A stretch of 51,890 nucleotides of DNA from Bacteroidales bacterium (GTDB lineage: Bacteria; Bacteroidota; Bacteroidia; Bacteroidales; FEN-979), in contig JAUXWT010000097.1 in the NCBI GenBank assembly GCA_030681475.1, positions 1 to 51,890 of the forward strand. Reading direction: 5' to 3'. A model generated the notes under the pieces. It saw only the letters and a program-made list of their open reading frames with translations, was not told the origin of the DNA and ran no database searches. The position numbers were made by a program, and so were the translations under genes. Positions 17,762 through 26,504 of this stretch are shown here, piece by piece. Every line of letters starts with the position of its first letter. Within the stretch, counting starts at the first letter, position 1.

Positions 17762-18358
17762 ATGAAAAATTTAATGAAAATTTTTGCAGCCGTTACTATC
17801 GTGATGGCATTTTCAATGGGCACGATGGCGCAATCTAATGTATCCAAAGATGTGTCCTTGTCAGCTGAGGTATTTCAGGTTATTACCTTAGATAAACAGG
17901 TTGACCTTAATTTTGGGAGAGTAGCACCAAATATGAATAAAACCATTGATCTTACAAACGAAGCTTCTGGAGGTCAGGTAGGAGAAGGTACTGAAACCGT
18001 TGGACGATTCTTACTTTCAGCTTCAGCCGGATCAAATGTGGAGCTTACATTTACATCGCTTCCAGCAACTTTGCTTCACACTGATGCCACTACCACAATG
18101 GATGTAAATTATGTGAAGGATTATGCTGATGCTGCTCTTTTACTAGCTGGGTATGCAAATAATACAAGTTTTACTACTGCTACACAGCGCTTCGACCCGA
18201 ATTCTTCATTTAATGTGGCAACGGGGAATTTCCCGACCAATGTAGTGGAATCGGTAAATGGAATATATGTATTTCTAGGTGGGACAGTGCAACCTGTTAT
18301 AGATCAAAAAGCAGGAGTTTACAGTGGAACAGCAACATTAAAAGCGGAGTACAACTAA
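17762..18358 (+). CDS. DUF4402 protein, probable major fimbrial subunit
   Basis: The protein has 198 residues with a signal peptide (MKIFAAVTIVMAFSMGTMAQ). The mature protein follows the DUF4402 pattern: VFQVITLDKQVDLNFGRV near the start, GRFLLSASAGSNVELTF in the middle, GIYVFLGGTVQPVIDQ and a closing AGVYSGTATLKAEYN. The gene is visibly AT-richer than its neighbours, is preceded by an A-rich, SD-less leader (17740-17761) typical of strongly translated Bacteroidota genes, and is followed by a strong terminator. These points suggest it is the most highly expressed subunit. The 17603-17761 gap is AT-rich and may hold its own promoter, but no exact TAnnTTTG box was found there. Confidence 0.8.
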   Translation: MKNLMKIFAAVTIVMAFSMGTMAQSNVSKDVSLSAEVFQVITLDKQVDLNFGRVAPNMNKTIDLTNEASGGQVGEGTETVGRFLLSASAGSNVELTFTSLPATLLHTDATTTMDVNYVKDYADAALLLAGYANNTSFTTATQRFDPNSSFNVATGNFPTNVVESVNGIYVFLGGTVQPVIDQKAGVYSGTATLKAEYN

Positions 18359-18384
18359 TCTCCTTCAAACTAAAAGAAAAGATC

Positions 18385-18427
18385 TCAGGGGCGGGGCAAC
18401 CAACCGCCCCTGATTTCACCTATTTTT
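18385..18427 (+). terminator. Intrinsic terminator after the major subunit gene
   Basis: A perfect 10-bp stem, TCAGGGGCGG (18385-18394) pairing with CCGCCCCTGA (18404-18413), encloses a 9-base loop, and a T-rich run follows (TATTTTTT). It would set the major subunit transcript apart from the chaperone and usher genes, a common way to make subunits in excess. Confidence 0.85.
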
Positions 18428-18445
18428 TACTATTAATTTTATTTC

Positions 18446-18453
18446 TATATTTG
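18446..18453 (+). promoter_or_regulatory. -7 box of a putative promoter for the chaperone-usher genes
   Basis: TATATTTG matches TAnnTTTG directly downstream of the terminator and 72 bases before the chosen chaperone start at 18525. A convincing -33 element is missing. Confidence 0.45.
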
Positions 18454-18524
18454 AACATTCTTTTTTTTTGTTAATGCTGGGAACAATTTCCAACCGTATG
18501 TTCATTCAACTAAACTCATTTGTT

Positions 18525-19355
18525 ATGTCTAAGACAAAATTCTTCTACTTATCAATCATACTGGTCAGCATGGCACTGCCCCTTGGTGCACAGATCGCAC
18601 TTTCCCCTTCCTTTGTTTTCATTGATGAAAACAACGGTGTTGGAAACCTGTTCGTCAGCAATAAAAGCGATAAAGTGTACGAGGTCACCATATCTTTCGC
18701 CTTTGGTTATCCGGGCAGCGATGCTGAGGGCAACCTGGTGATGAACTACGACGATTCGTCGGCCTTCGCTACTTTTGCGCTCGATAGCATGATCCGCGCA
18801 TTCCCCCGAATTTTTATCCTCAAAGGAGGCGAACAGCGTACTGTTCGGCTGCAGGTGATCCCGGGCGAAAGACGTAAGCAAGGTTTTTTCTATACCCGCA
18901 TGAAGGTGCTGGCCAAACCCCAGACAGCCGAAGTTACACAACAGGTAGCCGAAGGGATCGGAACGAAAATCAACTTCAACTTCGAGCAGGTGACTGCTGT
19001 GTTTTACCGCAAGGGCAAAGTAAGTACCGGCCTGGTGGTGAAAGGGGTGGATGTTCTTCAGGTTGACACCGTCATGCAACTTCGCCCGCACCTGCAGCGT
19101 ACAGGCAATGCACCTTACCTGGGCAGCATGTTCGCCAAACTGAAGGATGGCAAAGGAAGCGTAATCGCTGAAACGCAAAGCACCACCACCGCCTACTTCG
19201 ACGTAATACGCCGGATGGATCTCAACATCACCGGGGTTCCAGCCGGCAAATACCGGTTAGAACTGAGTTTCGAGACCCGCAGAAACGACATGATGGTGAC
19301 AGACCTCGTACAGGCGCCAAGGATTGTACATGAAGTTGATGTTGAGGTGAGGTAA
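18525..19355 (+). CDS. PapD-like periplasmic chaperone
   Basis: The protein has 276 residues from ATG 18525; the upstream in-frame ATG at 18468 adds 19 residues before the signal peptide and is less likely. The signal peptide (FFYLSIILVSMALPLGAQ) is followed by an Ig-like domain opening IALSPSFVFIDENNGVGNLFVSN, the usual first strands of a PapD domain. FILKGGEQRTVRLQV near residue 105 matches the chaperone strand region that donates to pilins, and FYTRMKVLA follows. A second beta domain runs to the end (GKYRLELSFETRR). In classical chaperone-usher systems this protein caps subunits in the periplasm and delivers them to the usher. The gene lies between the subunit and usher genes, 19 bases before the usher start. 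Confidence 0.78.
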   Translation: MSKTKFFYLSIILVSMALPLGAQIALSPSFVFIDENNGVGNLFVSNKSDKVYEVTISFAFGYPGSDAEGNLVMNYDDSSAFATFALDSMIRAFPRIFILKGGEQRTVRLQVIPGERRKQGFFYTRMKVLAKPQTAEVTQQVAEGIGTKINFNFEQVTAVFYRKGKVSTGLVVKGVDVLQVDTVMQLRPHLQRTGNAPYLGSMFAKLKDGKGSVIAETQSTTTAYFDVIRRMDLNITGVPAGKYRLELSFETRRNDMMVTDLVQAPRIVHEVDVEVR

Positions 19356-19374
19356 TTTCGGAACCAACCCCCTA

Positions 19375-21996
19375 ATGAAATGTAACCCTGCCGGCAGAGC
19401 TATTGTCGTATTATCCATGCTGCTCATCATGCCGTTTTGGGTAACTGCGCAATCACCACAGGAGGAGGAGGTGCTTTTGGCCTTCCGCCACCCTGCCGTG
19501 GGCAATTTGTATGTCGGCAGCATTTACGATTACGGAAACGAGCAAGTCTTTTTACCCGTTACCGAACTTTTCAGTCTGCTGGAGATCAATTATCAGCCGG
19601 ATATAAAAAATTTCACCGTCACCGGTAATTTCATCACCCCAGGCAACCCTTACACCATCAACCTGTCGGCCATGCAGGTCACCCTTGGCGCAAACACCTT
19701 TCCCATTACACCAGACGATTTCCGCATCGGAGCCATGGATTTTTATCTCAGTCCACGGGTGTACGAAAAAATATTCGGCCTGAATTTCACGGCCAACATA
19801 TTTCACCTGACGCTTGTCCTAGAAACTACCCACAGCCTGCCGGTGCAGGAGCGCAAGGCACGCGAGCGGGAGCGCAGCCGCCAGGGCGGATCGAAAATCC
19901 AGCAGGAGGATTTCCCAATGGGGTATCCCCGCAAACGGGCCATCCTTGGCGGCGCCATGGTCGATTATTCCGTCACCGGTAACTTTGCCGCCAAGGCTCA
20001 AAACCTGGGTTATAATTTCACCGGCGGAATGGAAGCGCTTGGCGGCGACATCCAGGGAAGTATCTCCGGCAGCCACAGCAGCGATGGTTTTAATTATTTC
20101 AGTACCAGCGGATTACGCTGGCGTTATGTCCTGCTCAACAACAACTACCTTTCATCCATCACGGCCGGGCAGGTGAATACGACCGGGTTGCAATCAATCG
20201 CCATCAAAGGGGTAGCCTTATCCAACGATCCCATTGAACCCCGCCGGATGTATGAAAACTATGTCATAGATGGCACCAGCGAGCCCGAATCAGAAGTCGA
20301 ACTGTATATTAATGAACGTCTCAGCGATTACAAGCGCGCCGACGAACTCGGTTACTACCGGTTCGATGTACCTGTTACTTATGGTACTACACGCCTGAGC
20401 CTGCGCATCTTCACCCCATCGGGCGAACTTCGGGTCATCGACCGGCAGATGCAGGTCCCCTTTACTTTCCTCCCACGTGGGGTAGTCTCCTACAATGTAC
20501 AGGCCGGGGTGGCGGATCAATCTTCAGCACTGACGGGACAGGATCAGATAGTGGCCCATGGCAATGTAGGTGTTGGCATAAGCCGCTGGCTCACGGCATC
20601 GGCAGGGGTGCAACATGCCGGCAATAACTTTGTTCCTGAAGATCTGTTCTATTATGGCAGTCTCTCCGGCCGGATTGCCCGGCAATACCTCATGAACCTG
20701 GATATCGCCCCCAACGCATTTTACCGGCTCACCGGCAGTGTGATCTATACCAACAACATGAGTTTCAATCTGATGTATACAAAATTTGACGGTGCCAGCC
20801 TGTTCAACTCCCGTGGCGCCAAAGAAGAATTTTCTGTCAATATTTATCTCCCGTTCACAATCTTTGGACTAAATACCGGTCTTCGCATAGGCGGTGAACA
20901 CACCGTACTGGAAACCAACCGGATCACAAACTATCGGGCCGATCTGAGCGCCAGGCTGGGCCGTGTAAACCTTCGCTTTAACTACCGCGACAATTTTATT
21001 TCGAGCGGCAAATCCAACTATTTTGGCCTGGGCTTGTTAACAACCTCGCTTACTTATACCATTGCCCGCATGCCAGGTATTCCCGTGTATGTGCGGGGCA
21101 TGTTCATTCGCGGACAGGTGCAGTACGATGTTCGCGGCAACCTCTTACAATCAGGCGATCTGCAGCTTTCGCGAACAGTTTTCAAAACCGGCCGGATTAA
21201 TCTTGGTGCATCCCACAATTTCCTGAACAATACGGTAAATGCACAATTCGGATTCACCTTCGACCTGAACCAATTCAGATCGGCTACCACAATAAATTCC
21301 AGCAACAACTACGTTTCTGCCCGCCAAAGTTTCACCGGCAGCGTGGGCATTGATGCCGCCAACCGCCACATTGACCTGACCAACCGCCAGCAGGCAGGCC
21401 GAAGCTCGGCAGCCGTGGTGCAATATGTCGATAACAACAACTCCGGCGCCTATGATGCCGGCGATCAGTTGCTACCATACCGGGGTGTTACCCTCGACCG
21501 GACGACCGTAGCACGCGTTGGCCGCGACAGCATCCTGAGGTTGAGCCAGTTGCAGAGCTATTACAAATACAACCTGAGTGTGAACCGCAACGCCATCGCC
21601 GATCCGACTTTAGTCCCCTTGAAGAATGAGTTCTCATTCATTGCCGATCCAAACAGGTACAAACGCATCGAAATACCATTCTATAGGGGCGGGATCATCA
21701 ATGGTATGGTGTTGATCGAACGTGACGGGAACCGGTATGGACAGGGCGGATTGCGTCTTCTTGTCAAAGGGCAGAGCAACAGTTTTGAACAAACCATCCG
21801 CACATTCAGCGATGGCGGATTCTATAGCATGGACCTGCCCCCCGGAACCTACACGCTGAACGTTGACCCCGCCCAACTGGGTTTTCTGAATGCGAAACAG
21901 AGCCAGCCACTTGAATTTGAGATCAAGGCGCTATCTGAAGGTGATTTCCTCGAAGGGTTGGAAATAATCCTGGTTGCTGACCAGGATCAGGATTAG
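19375..21996 (+). CDS. Usher-like outer-membrane protein
   Basis: The protein has 873 residues with a signal peptide ending VTAQ26. Residues of about 30-160 form an N-terminal domain (VFLPVTELFSLLEI). A basic linker (KARERERSRQ) precedes a long beta-barrel-like region from about residue 183 (ILGGAMVDYSVTGNF), with alternating aromatic strands to about 660. Within it, residues of about 295-350 (YVIDGTSEPESEVELYINER, then YYRFDVPVTYGTTRLSLRIF) correspond to the plug-flanking region of ushers. The C terminus has a calcium-binding-like VDNNNSGAYDAGD stretch (about residue 681) and a carboxypeptidase-regulatory-like beta domain (GGIINGMVLIERDGNRYGQ at about 773, then GGFYSMDLPPGTYTLNVDP). It resembles FimD/PapC-type ushers, especially archaic ones, only distantly. 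The proposed role is secretion and assembly of the upstream subunits. Its stop codon overlaps that of convergent typA. Confidence 0.75.
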   Translation: MKCNPAGRAIVVLSMLLIMPFWVTAQSPQEEEVLLAFRHPAVGNLYVGSIYDYGNEQVFLPVTELFSLLEINYQPDIKNFTVTGNFITPGNPYTINLSAMQVTLGANTFPITPDDFRIGAMDFYLSPRVYEKIFGLNFTANIFHLTLVLETTHSLPVQERKARERERSRQGGSKIQQEDFPMGYPRKRAILGGAMVDYSVTGNFAAKAQNLGYNFTGGMEALGGDIQGSISGSHSSDGFNYFSTSGLRWRYVLLNNNYLSSITAGQVNTTGLQSIAIKGVALSNDPIEPRRMYENYVIDGTSEPESEVELYINERLSDYKRADELGYYRFDVPVTYGTTRLSLRIFTPSGELRVIDRQMQVPFTFLPRGVVSYNVQAGVADQSSALTGQDQIVAHGNVGVGISRWLTASAGVQHAGNNFVPEDLFYYGSLSGRIARQYLMNLDIAPNAFYRLTGSVIYTNNMSFNLMYTKFDGASLFNSRGAKEEFSVNIYLPFTIFGLNTGLRIGGEHTVLETNRITNYRADLSARLGRVNLRFNYRDNFISSGKSNYFGLGLLTTSLTYTIARMPGIPVYVRGMFIRGQVQYDVRGNLLQSGDLQLSRTVFKTGRINLGASHNFLNNTVNAQFGFTFDLNQFRSATTINSSNNYVSARQSFTGSVGIDAANRHIDLTNRQQAGRSSAAVVQYVDNNNSGAYDAGDQLLPYRGVTLDRTTVARVGRDSILRLSQLQSYYKYNLSVNRNAIADPTLVPLKNEFSFIADPNRYKRIEIPFYRGGIINGMVLIERDGNRYGQGGLRLLVKGQSNSFEQTIRTFSDGGFYSMDLPPGTYTLNVDPAQLGFLNAKQSQPLEFEIKALSEGDFLEGLEIILVADQDQD

Positions 21997-23801
21997 GTGA
22001 CCTGCTTGCTGCTCCGTTTCCGGTCATTTTCATCCAGTTGGATCTTTCGCAGACGGATTGATTTGGGTGTAACCTCCACGTATTCATCCCCTTTGATGTA
22101 CTCCATCGCCTCTTCGAGCGAAAATTTAGTTGCCGGGTAGATTACGGCCTTATCATCGGAACCGGAGGCCCGGACGTTGGAGAGTTTTTTGGTCTTGTTC
22201 ACATTGATCACGATATCGTCGCTGCGTGTACTTTCGCCGATCACCTGTCCATTGTAAACATCTTCGAATGGTTCGATAAAAAACCTTCCGCGATCCTGCA
22301 GTTTATCAATGGCATACGTAATAGCCAGTCCGGTGTACATCGAAATCAGCGAGCCGTTGTTCCGTCCGGGCAGATCGCCCTTCCATGGTTGAAATGCAAT
22401 AAAGTGATGTGCCATCACGGCTTCCCCTTCGGTAGCCGTAAGTACGGGGTTGCGCAGGCCGATCAGTCCGCGGGCGGGAATTTCAAACTCCAAAATGACC
22501 CGCTCGCGTTTATGTTCCATATGGACCATATCCCCTCTCCTGCGGCTCACCAGCTCGATAACTTTGCCGGCGAAAGGTTCGGGAACCTGGACTTTCAACA
22601 TTTCCATCGGTTCGCACTTCTTACCGTCAACCTCTTTTGTAATGATCTGCGGCTGGCCGAGCTGAAACTCGTAACCTTCACGGCGCATGGTTTCGACAAG
22701 GATGGCGAGGTGCAGGATCCCCCGGCCGAATACCTGGAAACGGTCGGGCGAATCCATCTCTTCCACCCGGAGCGCCAGGTTTTTTTCAGTCTCTTTGAAA
22801 AGCCGTTCACGGATATGGCGCGAGGTGACGAAAGTGCCCTCCTTTCCAGCGAATGGCGAGTTGTTGATGGTGAAAAGCATGCTCATGGTGGGTTCATCCA
22901 CACTGATGGGCGGCATGCCTTCCGGAGTTTCAAAATCGGCAATGGTGTCGCCGATTTCAAAATTTTCAGGACCCAGGATGGCACATATCTCGCCGGCAAA
23001 AACCTCAAATTTGACTTTTTCCTTGCTAAGCCCTTCGAAGAGGTATAACTCCTTAATGACCGATTTTATAACCCTTCCGTCATTTTTTACCAGGGAAATC
23101 GGCATGCCGGCCTTCACAGAGCCGCGGGTGATGCGCCCCACGGCAATCCTTCCGACGTAGGAGGAGTAATCGAGCGAGCTGATCTGCATCTGCAGGGCCC
23201 CGGGCATCAGCGGCGGGGCGGGAATATGTTCTACGATCTGATCGAGCAGGTAACTGACATCGGTGGTCTCGTTGCGCCAGTCGTCGGACATCCAGCCGTG
23301 TTTCGATGAGCCGTACACGGTGGGAAAATTCAACTGGTCTTCGCTGGCATCGAGGCTGAACATCAGTTCAAACATGGCCTCATGTACTTCATCGGGGGCA
23401 CAGTTTGATTTATCCACCTTGTTGATCACCACAATGGGTTTCTTGCCAAGTTCCAGCGCCTTCTGGAGGACAAAACGGGTCTGCGGCATGGGGCCTTCAA
23501 ACGCATCCACGAGGATCAGCACCCCATCGGCCATGTTGAGCACCCGTTCAACCTCGCCACCAAAATCACTGTGGCCCGGTGTATCAATGATGTTGATCTT
23601 GATCCCCTTATATCTTACGGAGACATTCTTGGATAAGATGGTGATCCCGCGTTCGCGTTCCAGGTCGTTTGAATCGAGGATGAGATCCCCCATCTCCTGG
23701 TTGTCGCGAAAGAGCCTGACCTGGTGTAAAATTCGATCGACCAGGGTCGTCTTACCGTGATCAACGTGGGCGATTATAGCAATGTTTCTGATATCCTGCA
23801 T
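21993..23801 (-). CDS. typA: Translational GTPase TypA/BipA
   Basis: This 602-residue protein has the full GTPase motif set of the translation-factor family: G1 with G16KTT ([10 protein letters not shown]), switch I RGITI at 51-55, G3 D73TPGH and G4 N127KVD. An EF-Tu-like domain 2, an EF-G-like domain III/V region and the TypA-specific C-terminal domain follow ([37 protein letters not shown]). It binds ribosomes and supports growth under stress. Length and order are normal. It is a single gene transcribed convergently with the usher gene, with a clear promoter upstream. Confidence 0.97.
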   Translation of the reverse strand: MQDIRNIAIIAHVDHGKTTLVDRILHQVRLFRDNQEMGDLILDSNDLERERGITILSKNVSVRYKGIKINIIDTPGHSDFGGEVERVLNMADGVLILVDAFEGPMPQTRFVLQKALELGKKPIVVINKVDKSNCAPDEVHEAMFELMFSLDASEDQLNFPTVYGSSKHGWMSDDWRNETTDVSYLLDQIVEHIPAPPLMPGALQMQISSLDYSSYVGRIAVGRITRGSVKAGMPISLVKNDGRVIKSVIKELYLFEGLSKEKVKFEVFAGEICAILGPENFEIGDTIADFETPEGMPPISVDEPTMSMLFTINNSPFAGKEGTFVTSRHIRERLFKETEKNLALRVEEMDSPDRFQVFGRGILHLAILVETMRREGYEFQLGQPQIITKEVDGKKCEPMEMLKVQVPEPFAGKVIELVSRRRGDMVHMEHKRERVILEFEIPARGLIGLRNPVLTATEGEAVMAHHFIAFQPWKGDLPGRNNGSLISMYTGLAITYAIDKLQDRGRFFIEPFEDVYNGQVIGESTRSDDIVINVNKTKKLSNVRASGSDDKAVIYPATKFSLEEAMEYIKGDEYVEVTPKSIRLRKIQLDENDRKRSSKQVT

Positions 23802-23835
23802 GTTATAAAAATAATTGGCTGTTTGAAATGGTTTG

Positions 23836-23865
23836 CAAAGGTACGCTAAATATCAACGTGGCAAA
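23836..23865 (-). promoter_or_regulatory. Promoter of typA
   Basis: On the minus strand, TTTG (23862-23865), 18 bases, then TACCTTTG (23836-23843) fits the Bacteroidota sigma-ABfr pattern TTTG-N19-21-TAnnTTTG closely. The start codon lies 34 bases further downstream. Confidence 0.7.
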
Positions 23866-24360
23866 CATTTGCAGAGAATCAGAATTTATAAAATGAACCT
23901 GTGCTTTATTGCCTAAATGGGTTTTTGATGTGCTGGCCTGACCTTTTTAAAACGCCAGAAGGCTCATTGCGAAAAATGTTCTTTGCTAAGACGCAGAATA
24001 GCTCCTGTTTTCCGCCTTGGGACACCCTGAGATTTTCTCAGTAATCCAGTTAAGTTCCTTAATAAAAATATTTTTCCCTGTGGTTCTCTGTGAATTCTCT
24101 GTGAACTCTGTGTAACAATGAATTACACGGAGAACCACGGAGGAGACACAGAGAGCCACAGAGCGATTAGCATTCATAATGACATAGCAAAATAAATACA
24201 TGGTTGGTCCTGAAATTACTGTTTTATTGGAATAAGAAGAAAAGGGAATACAACAGAAGTGATTTTTATACGTCTTCGAGGTAAATTGTTGAATATTTCC
24301 AGCACATCAAATAATGAATAATCCGATTTTCGAATTACGAAAGGGATAATGATATTGATC
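23866..24360. other. Intergenic region between typA and the CrtI-like gene
   Basis: Apart from the palindromic element at 24078-24163 and the two flanking promoters, this stretch shows no supported gene. A segment near 23978-23995 (TTGCTAAGACGCAGA) resembles the reverse complement of TCTGCGTCTTTGCGG at 40530-40544, which also lies near a copy of that element. Confidence 0.5.
24078..24163 (+). repeat. Imperfect palindromic element, copy 1
   Basis: About 86 bases in which the left half (repeated CTCTGTGAA-type words) can pair with the right half (ACACGGAGA, CCACGGAG, CACAGAG words). The centre is TGTAACAATGAATTACA. It is an inverted copy of the element at 39602-39690, which has the same centre and the same series of words. 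A 71-codon frame crossing it on the minus strand is not a gene. Confidence 0.8.
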
Positions 24361-24368
24361 TATCTTTA
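24361..24368 (+). promoter_or_regulatory. -7-like box next to the CrtI-like start codon
   Basis: TATCTTTA differs from TAnnTTTG by one base and ends four bases before the ATG at 24373. It argues for 24373 over the ATG at 24349 as the start, and for a leaderless or nearly leaderless mRNA. Confidence 0.45.
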
Positions 24369-24372
24369 CACC

Positions 24373-25884
24373 ATGAAAATAAACATCATCGGTGCGGGGG
24401 TTGCGGGCTTATCGGCCGGTTGTTACCTTCAGATGCATGGTTTTGAAACGACGATCTTCGAACGCCATTCCACTTTTGGCGGACTCTGTACAAGTTGGCA
24501 GCGAAACGGCTACACCTTTGAAAGCGGGTTGCAGTGGGTGCTAGGCTCAGGGAACAGCAATCCATTTTACCAGCTTTGGTCGGAACTGATCGACATGGAT
24601 TCCATACGGTTTGTAAATCATGACATACGAATGGAGATCGAGGTGAAAGATAACCAGGATCTTTTTGGTGACAAGGTATTTCACCTGTACACCAACCTGA
24701 ACCGGCTGGAAAAATACCTGCTTTCCATCGCTCCTGAAGATGAAAGCATGATCAGAAAACTGACCCATGTCATGCGGAGAATGCAATCCTATGAAATTCC
24801 TCCCATGATCAAGGCAGTTCCGCAACTGCTGCCATGGTATCAGAAGATCCGTTACATCAAATATCTTCCCCTGCTAATGTTCCTGTACAAGGTCAGTCGG
24901 GAGACCAACTTCACGTTTGCAGCAAAATTAAAAAATCCATTTCTCAGGGAGGCCTTCAGATTGCTTTTCGATGGAGAAGAGTTGCCCCTGATGATCATCA
25001 CCCTGCCACTTGCCTTCAACGACCTGGAGGGAACCGGATACCCGATCGGTGGATCCGCCGGCTTTACCGGCCATCTTGAGCGAAAATACCGTGAATCGGG
25101 CGGAACGATCAGGTACCAGTGTGATGTGGAAAAGATCATCGTTGAAAATGACCATGCCATTGGAATACAACTTGCAGCCGGAGAGGTTGTTCATTCCGAC
25201 ATCGTCATCTCGGCAGCCGACTGGAATTATACCGTTTTCAATGCGCTGGATGGAAAATATATTAACAAAACTATTTTAAAACTTCAGAGGCAGGAGGAGC
25301 TGAAAGTCTATTATTCTGTGTTCATGGTATCCATGGGAGTTGCGGACACTTTCCGGGATCATCCTCACTTTCAGCGCTTCCCGCTTGCACAGCCATTGAT
25401 TTCACCTGACGGGACACAATATGAACGCATGGAGGTACACATCAATAACTATGATCCCGCTTCGGCGCCTGAAGGAAAAACCGTGATCTCCATCAGTTAC
25501 TATTCAAAAAATCCGGATTATTGGATCAACCTTCGTAAGGCAGAACCCGAAAATTATCTTCTTGAAAAACAGAAATTTGCCAGGGCAATCACGGATGTTG
25601 CACAGGTCAGATTTAATGGATTGAAGGAGAAAACCGAAGTGGTTGACATCGCTACGCCGGCCACCTTTCAACGATATACCAACAATTGGAAAGGAAGTGT
25701 GCAGGGATGGCTGCCCGGGAAGAATATCATCGCGCAATCGCCCGTAAAATCAGAACTTCCCGGATTAACCGATTTTTATTTCATCGGACACTGGACTATT
25801 CCGGGAGGCGGTTTACCGGTTGCCATAAAATCGGCCAGGGATGTGGCACAAATAATTTGTCACAGGAGTAAAGTCTGTTTCTAA
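24373..25884 (+). CDS. CrtI-like FAD/NAD(P)-dependent oxidoreductase
   Basis: This 503-residue protein starts with a Rossmann dinucleotide-binding motif (IIGAGVAGLSAG, Gly at 7, 9 and 12) and the acidic FERHSTFGGLCTS segment typical of phytoene desaturase-like flavoproteins. The middle has the substrate-domain motif YPIGGSAGFTGHLERKY, and the C terminus has the second FAD-contact motif GHWTIPGGGLPVAIKSARD. The family includes carotenoid desaturases and isomerases and retinol saturase-like enzymes. No carotenoid biosynthesis genes lie nearby, so the substrate cannot be assigned. The ATG at 24373 gives the normal family N terminus; a start at 24349 would add eight residues overlapping the promoter box. 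Confidence 0.85.
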   Translation: MKINIIGAGVAGLSAGCYLQMHGFETTIFERHSTFGGLCTSWQRNGYTFESGLQWVLGSGNSNPFYQLWSELIDMDSIRFVNHDIRMEIEVKDNQDLFGDKVFHLYTNLNRLEKYLLSIAPEDESMIRKLTHVMRRMQSYEIPPMIKAVPQLLPWYQKIRYIKYLPLLMFLYKVSRETNFTFAAKLKNPFLREAFRLLFDGEELPLMIITLPLAFNDLEGTGYPIGGSAGFTGHLERKYRESGGTIRYQCDVEKIIVENDHAIGIQLAAGEVVHSDIVISAADWNYTVFNALDGKYINKTILKLQRQEELKVYYSVFMVSMGVADTFRDHPHFQRFPLAQPLISPDGTQYERMEVHINNYDPASAPEGKTVISISYYSKNPDYWINLRKAEPENYLLEKQKFARAITDVAQVRFNGLKEKTEVVDIATPATFQRYTNNWKGSVQGWLPGKNIIAQSPVKSELPGLTDFYFIGHWTIPGGGLPVAIKSARDVAQIICHRSKVCF

Positions 25885-25968
25885 GTTCTATCCAGTGTAT
25901 GGAAGCGGAGGCATTTTGTTTTAAGTTTATAAATCATTCGAACTAAACTAAAAGATTGTATTTCTCAT

Positions 25969-26172
25969 TTATATTTTTTCAATTAATTCTGTCTTTAACC
26001 ACACAAAAGCTTCATCCTGATTGTAAACAATCTCTGGTCGTAAAAGACCTTCAATATCTCCAGTGAATTCCGGGCTGTTTTCTTTTTCTCTAACGTGTGG
26101 CCTGTAAAACCAAATGCCGTCGTACCGTTCACTATGAAGAAAATCCTTATCAGCATTGGTTTTAAAGGCATG
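25969..26172 (-). pseudogene. Truncated gene fragment beside the toxin-antitoxin pair
   Basis: An open frame of 67 codons plus stop has a protein-like composition (SERYDGIWFYRPHVRE, then LLRPEIVYNQDEAFVWLKTE) but contains no Met and begins directly after an in-frame TAA (26173-26175). It therefore looks like the 3' end of a gene whose 5' part is missing. The family is not recognised. The rest of the 25885-26195 gap shows nothing else. Confidence 0.6.
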
Positions 26173-26195
26173 TTATACCTCGTGCTAAGTTATTC

Positions 26196-26504
26196 CTAAA
26201 GTTCCAGACTTAGTTTGAGATGTCCTCCAAGGCCTTCACGAATTATCCTCATAAGTGTTGAAAGTCGAATGTCACTTGCATTGTTTTCAATTCGGGAAAT
26301 GTAATTTTTTGTTGTCCCGCATTTTACAGCAAGTTCTTCCTGGGTTAGGTTTTGCAGTTTTCTAGCCTCTTGAATGAGCACGCCAATTTTAAAACTTTCA
26401 AAATCTTCTTCATATTTTTCTCTTGATGGAGTGCCAACTTTACCGTATTTAATATCTAAATGATCGTCCCAGGAAACAAGATTAGTTGCTTGATTGTTCT
26501 TCAT
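26196..26504 (-). CDS. HigA-like antitoxin, XRE-family helix-turn-helix
   Basis: This 102-residue protein has an XRE helix-turn-helix in its C-terminal two thirds (IQEARKLQNLTQEELAVKCG, then NYISRIENNASDIRLSTLMR). The N terminus of about 35 residues (SWDDHLDIKYGKVGTPSREK) is typical of HigA antitoxins that partner phage Gp49-like or HigB toxins. It overlaps the 3' end of the upstream toxin gene by 23 bases, the usual toxin-first order of higBA. It should bind and neutralise the toxin and repress the shared promoter at the inverted repeat 26844-26861. Confidence 0.88.
   Translation of the reverse strand: MKNNQATNLVSWDDHLDIKYGKVGTPSREKYEEDFESFKIGVLIQEARKLQNLTQEELAVKCGTTKNYISRIENNASDIRLSTLMRIIREGLGGHLKLSLEL

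Noticed and set aside
15633-18358. Subunit genes considered as FimA/Mfa-type (type V) pilins
   Set aside because: They have ordinary signal peptides without lipobox or the long propeptide of type V pilins, and they are linked to chaperone and usher-like genes.
22389-23048. 219-codon + strand frame
   Set aside because: It lies antisense within typA, whose motifs and length are complete.
23986-24201. 71-codon minus-strand frame downstream of typA's promoter region
   Set aside because: It is mostly translation of the palindromic repeat element, and the frame has no protein-like features.
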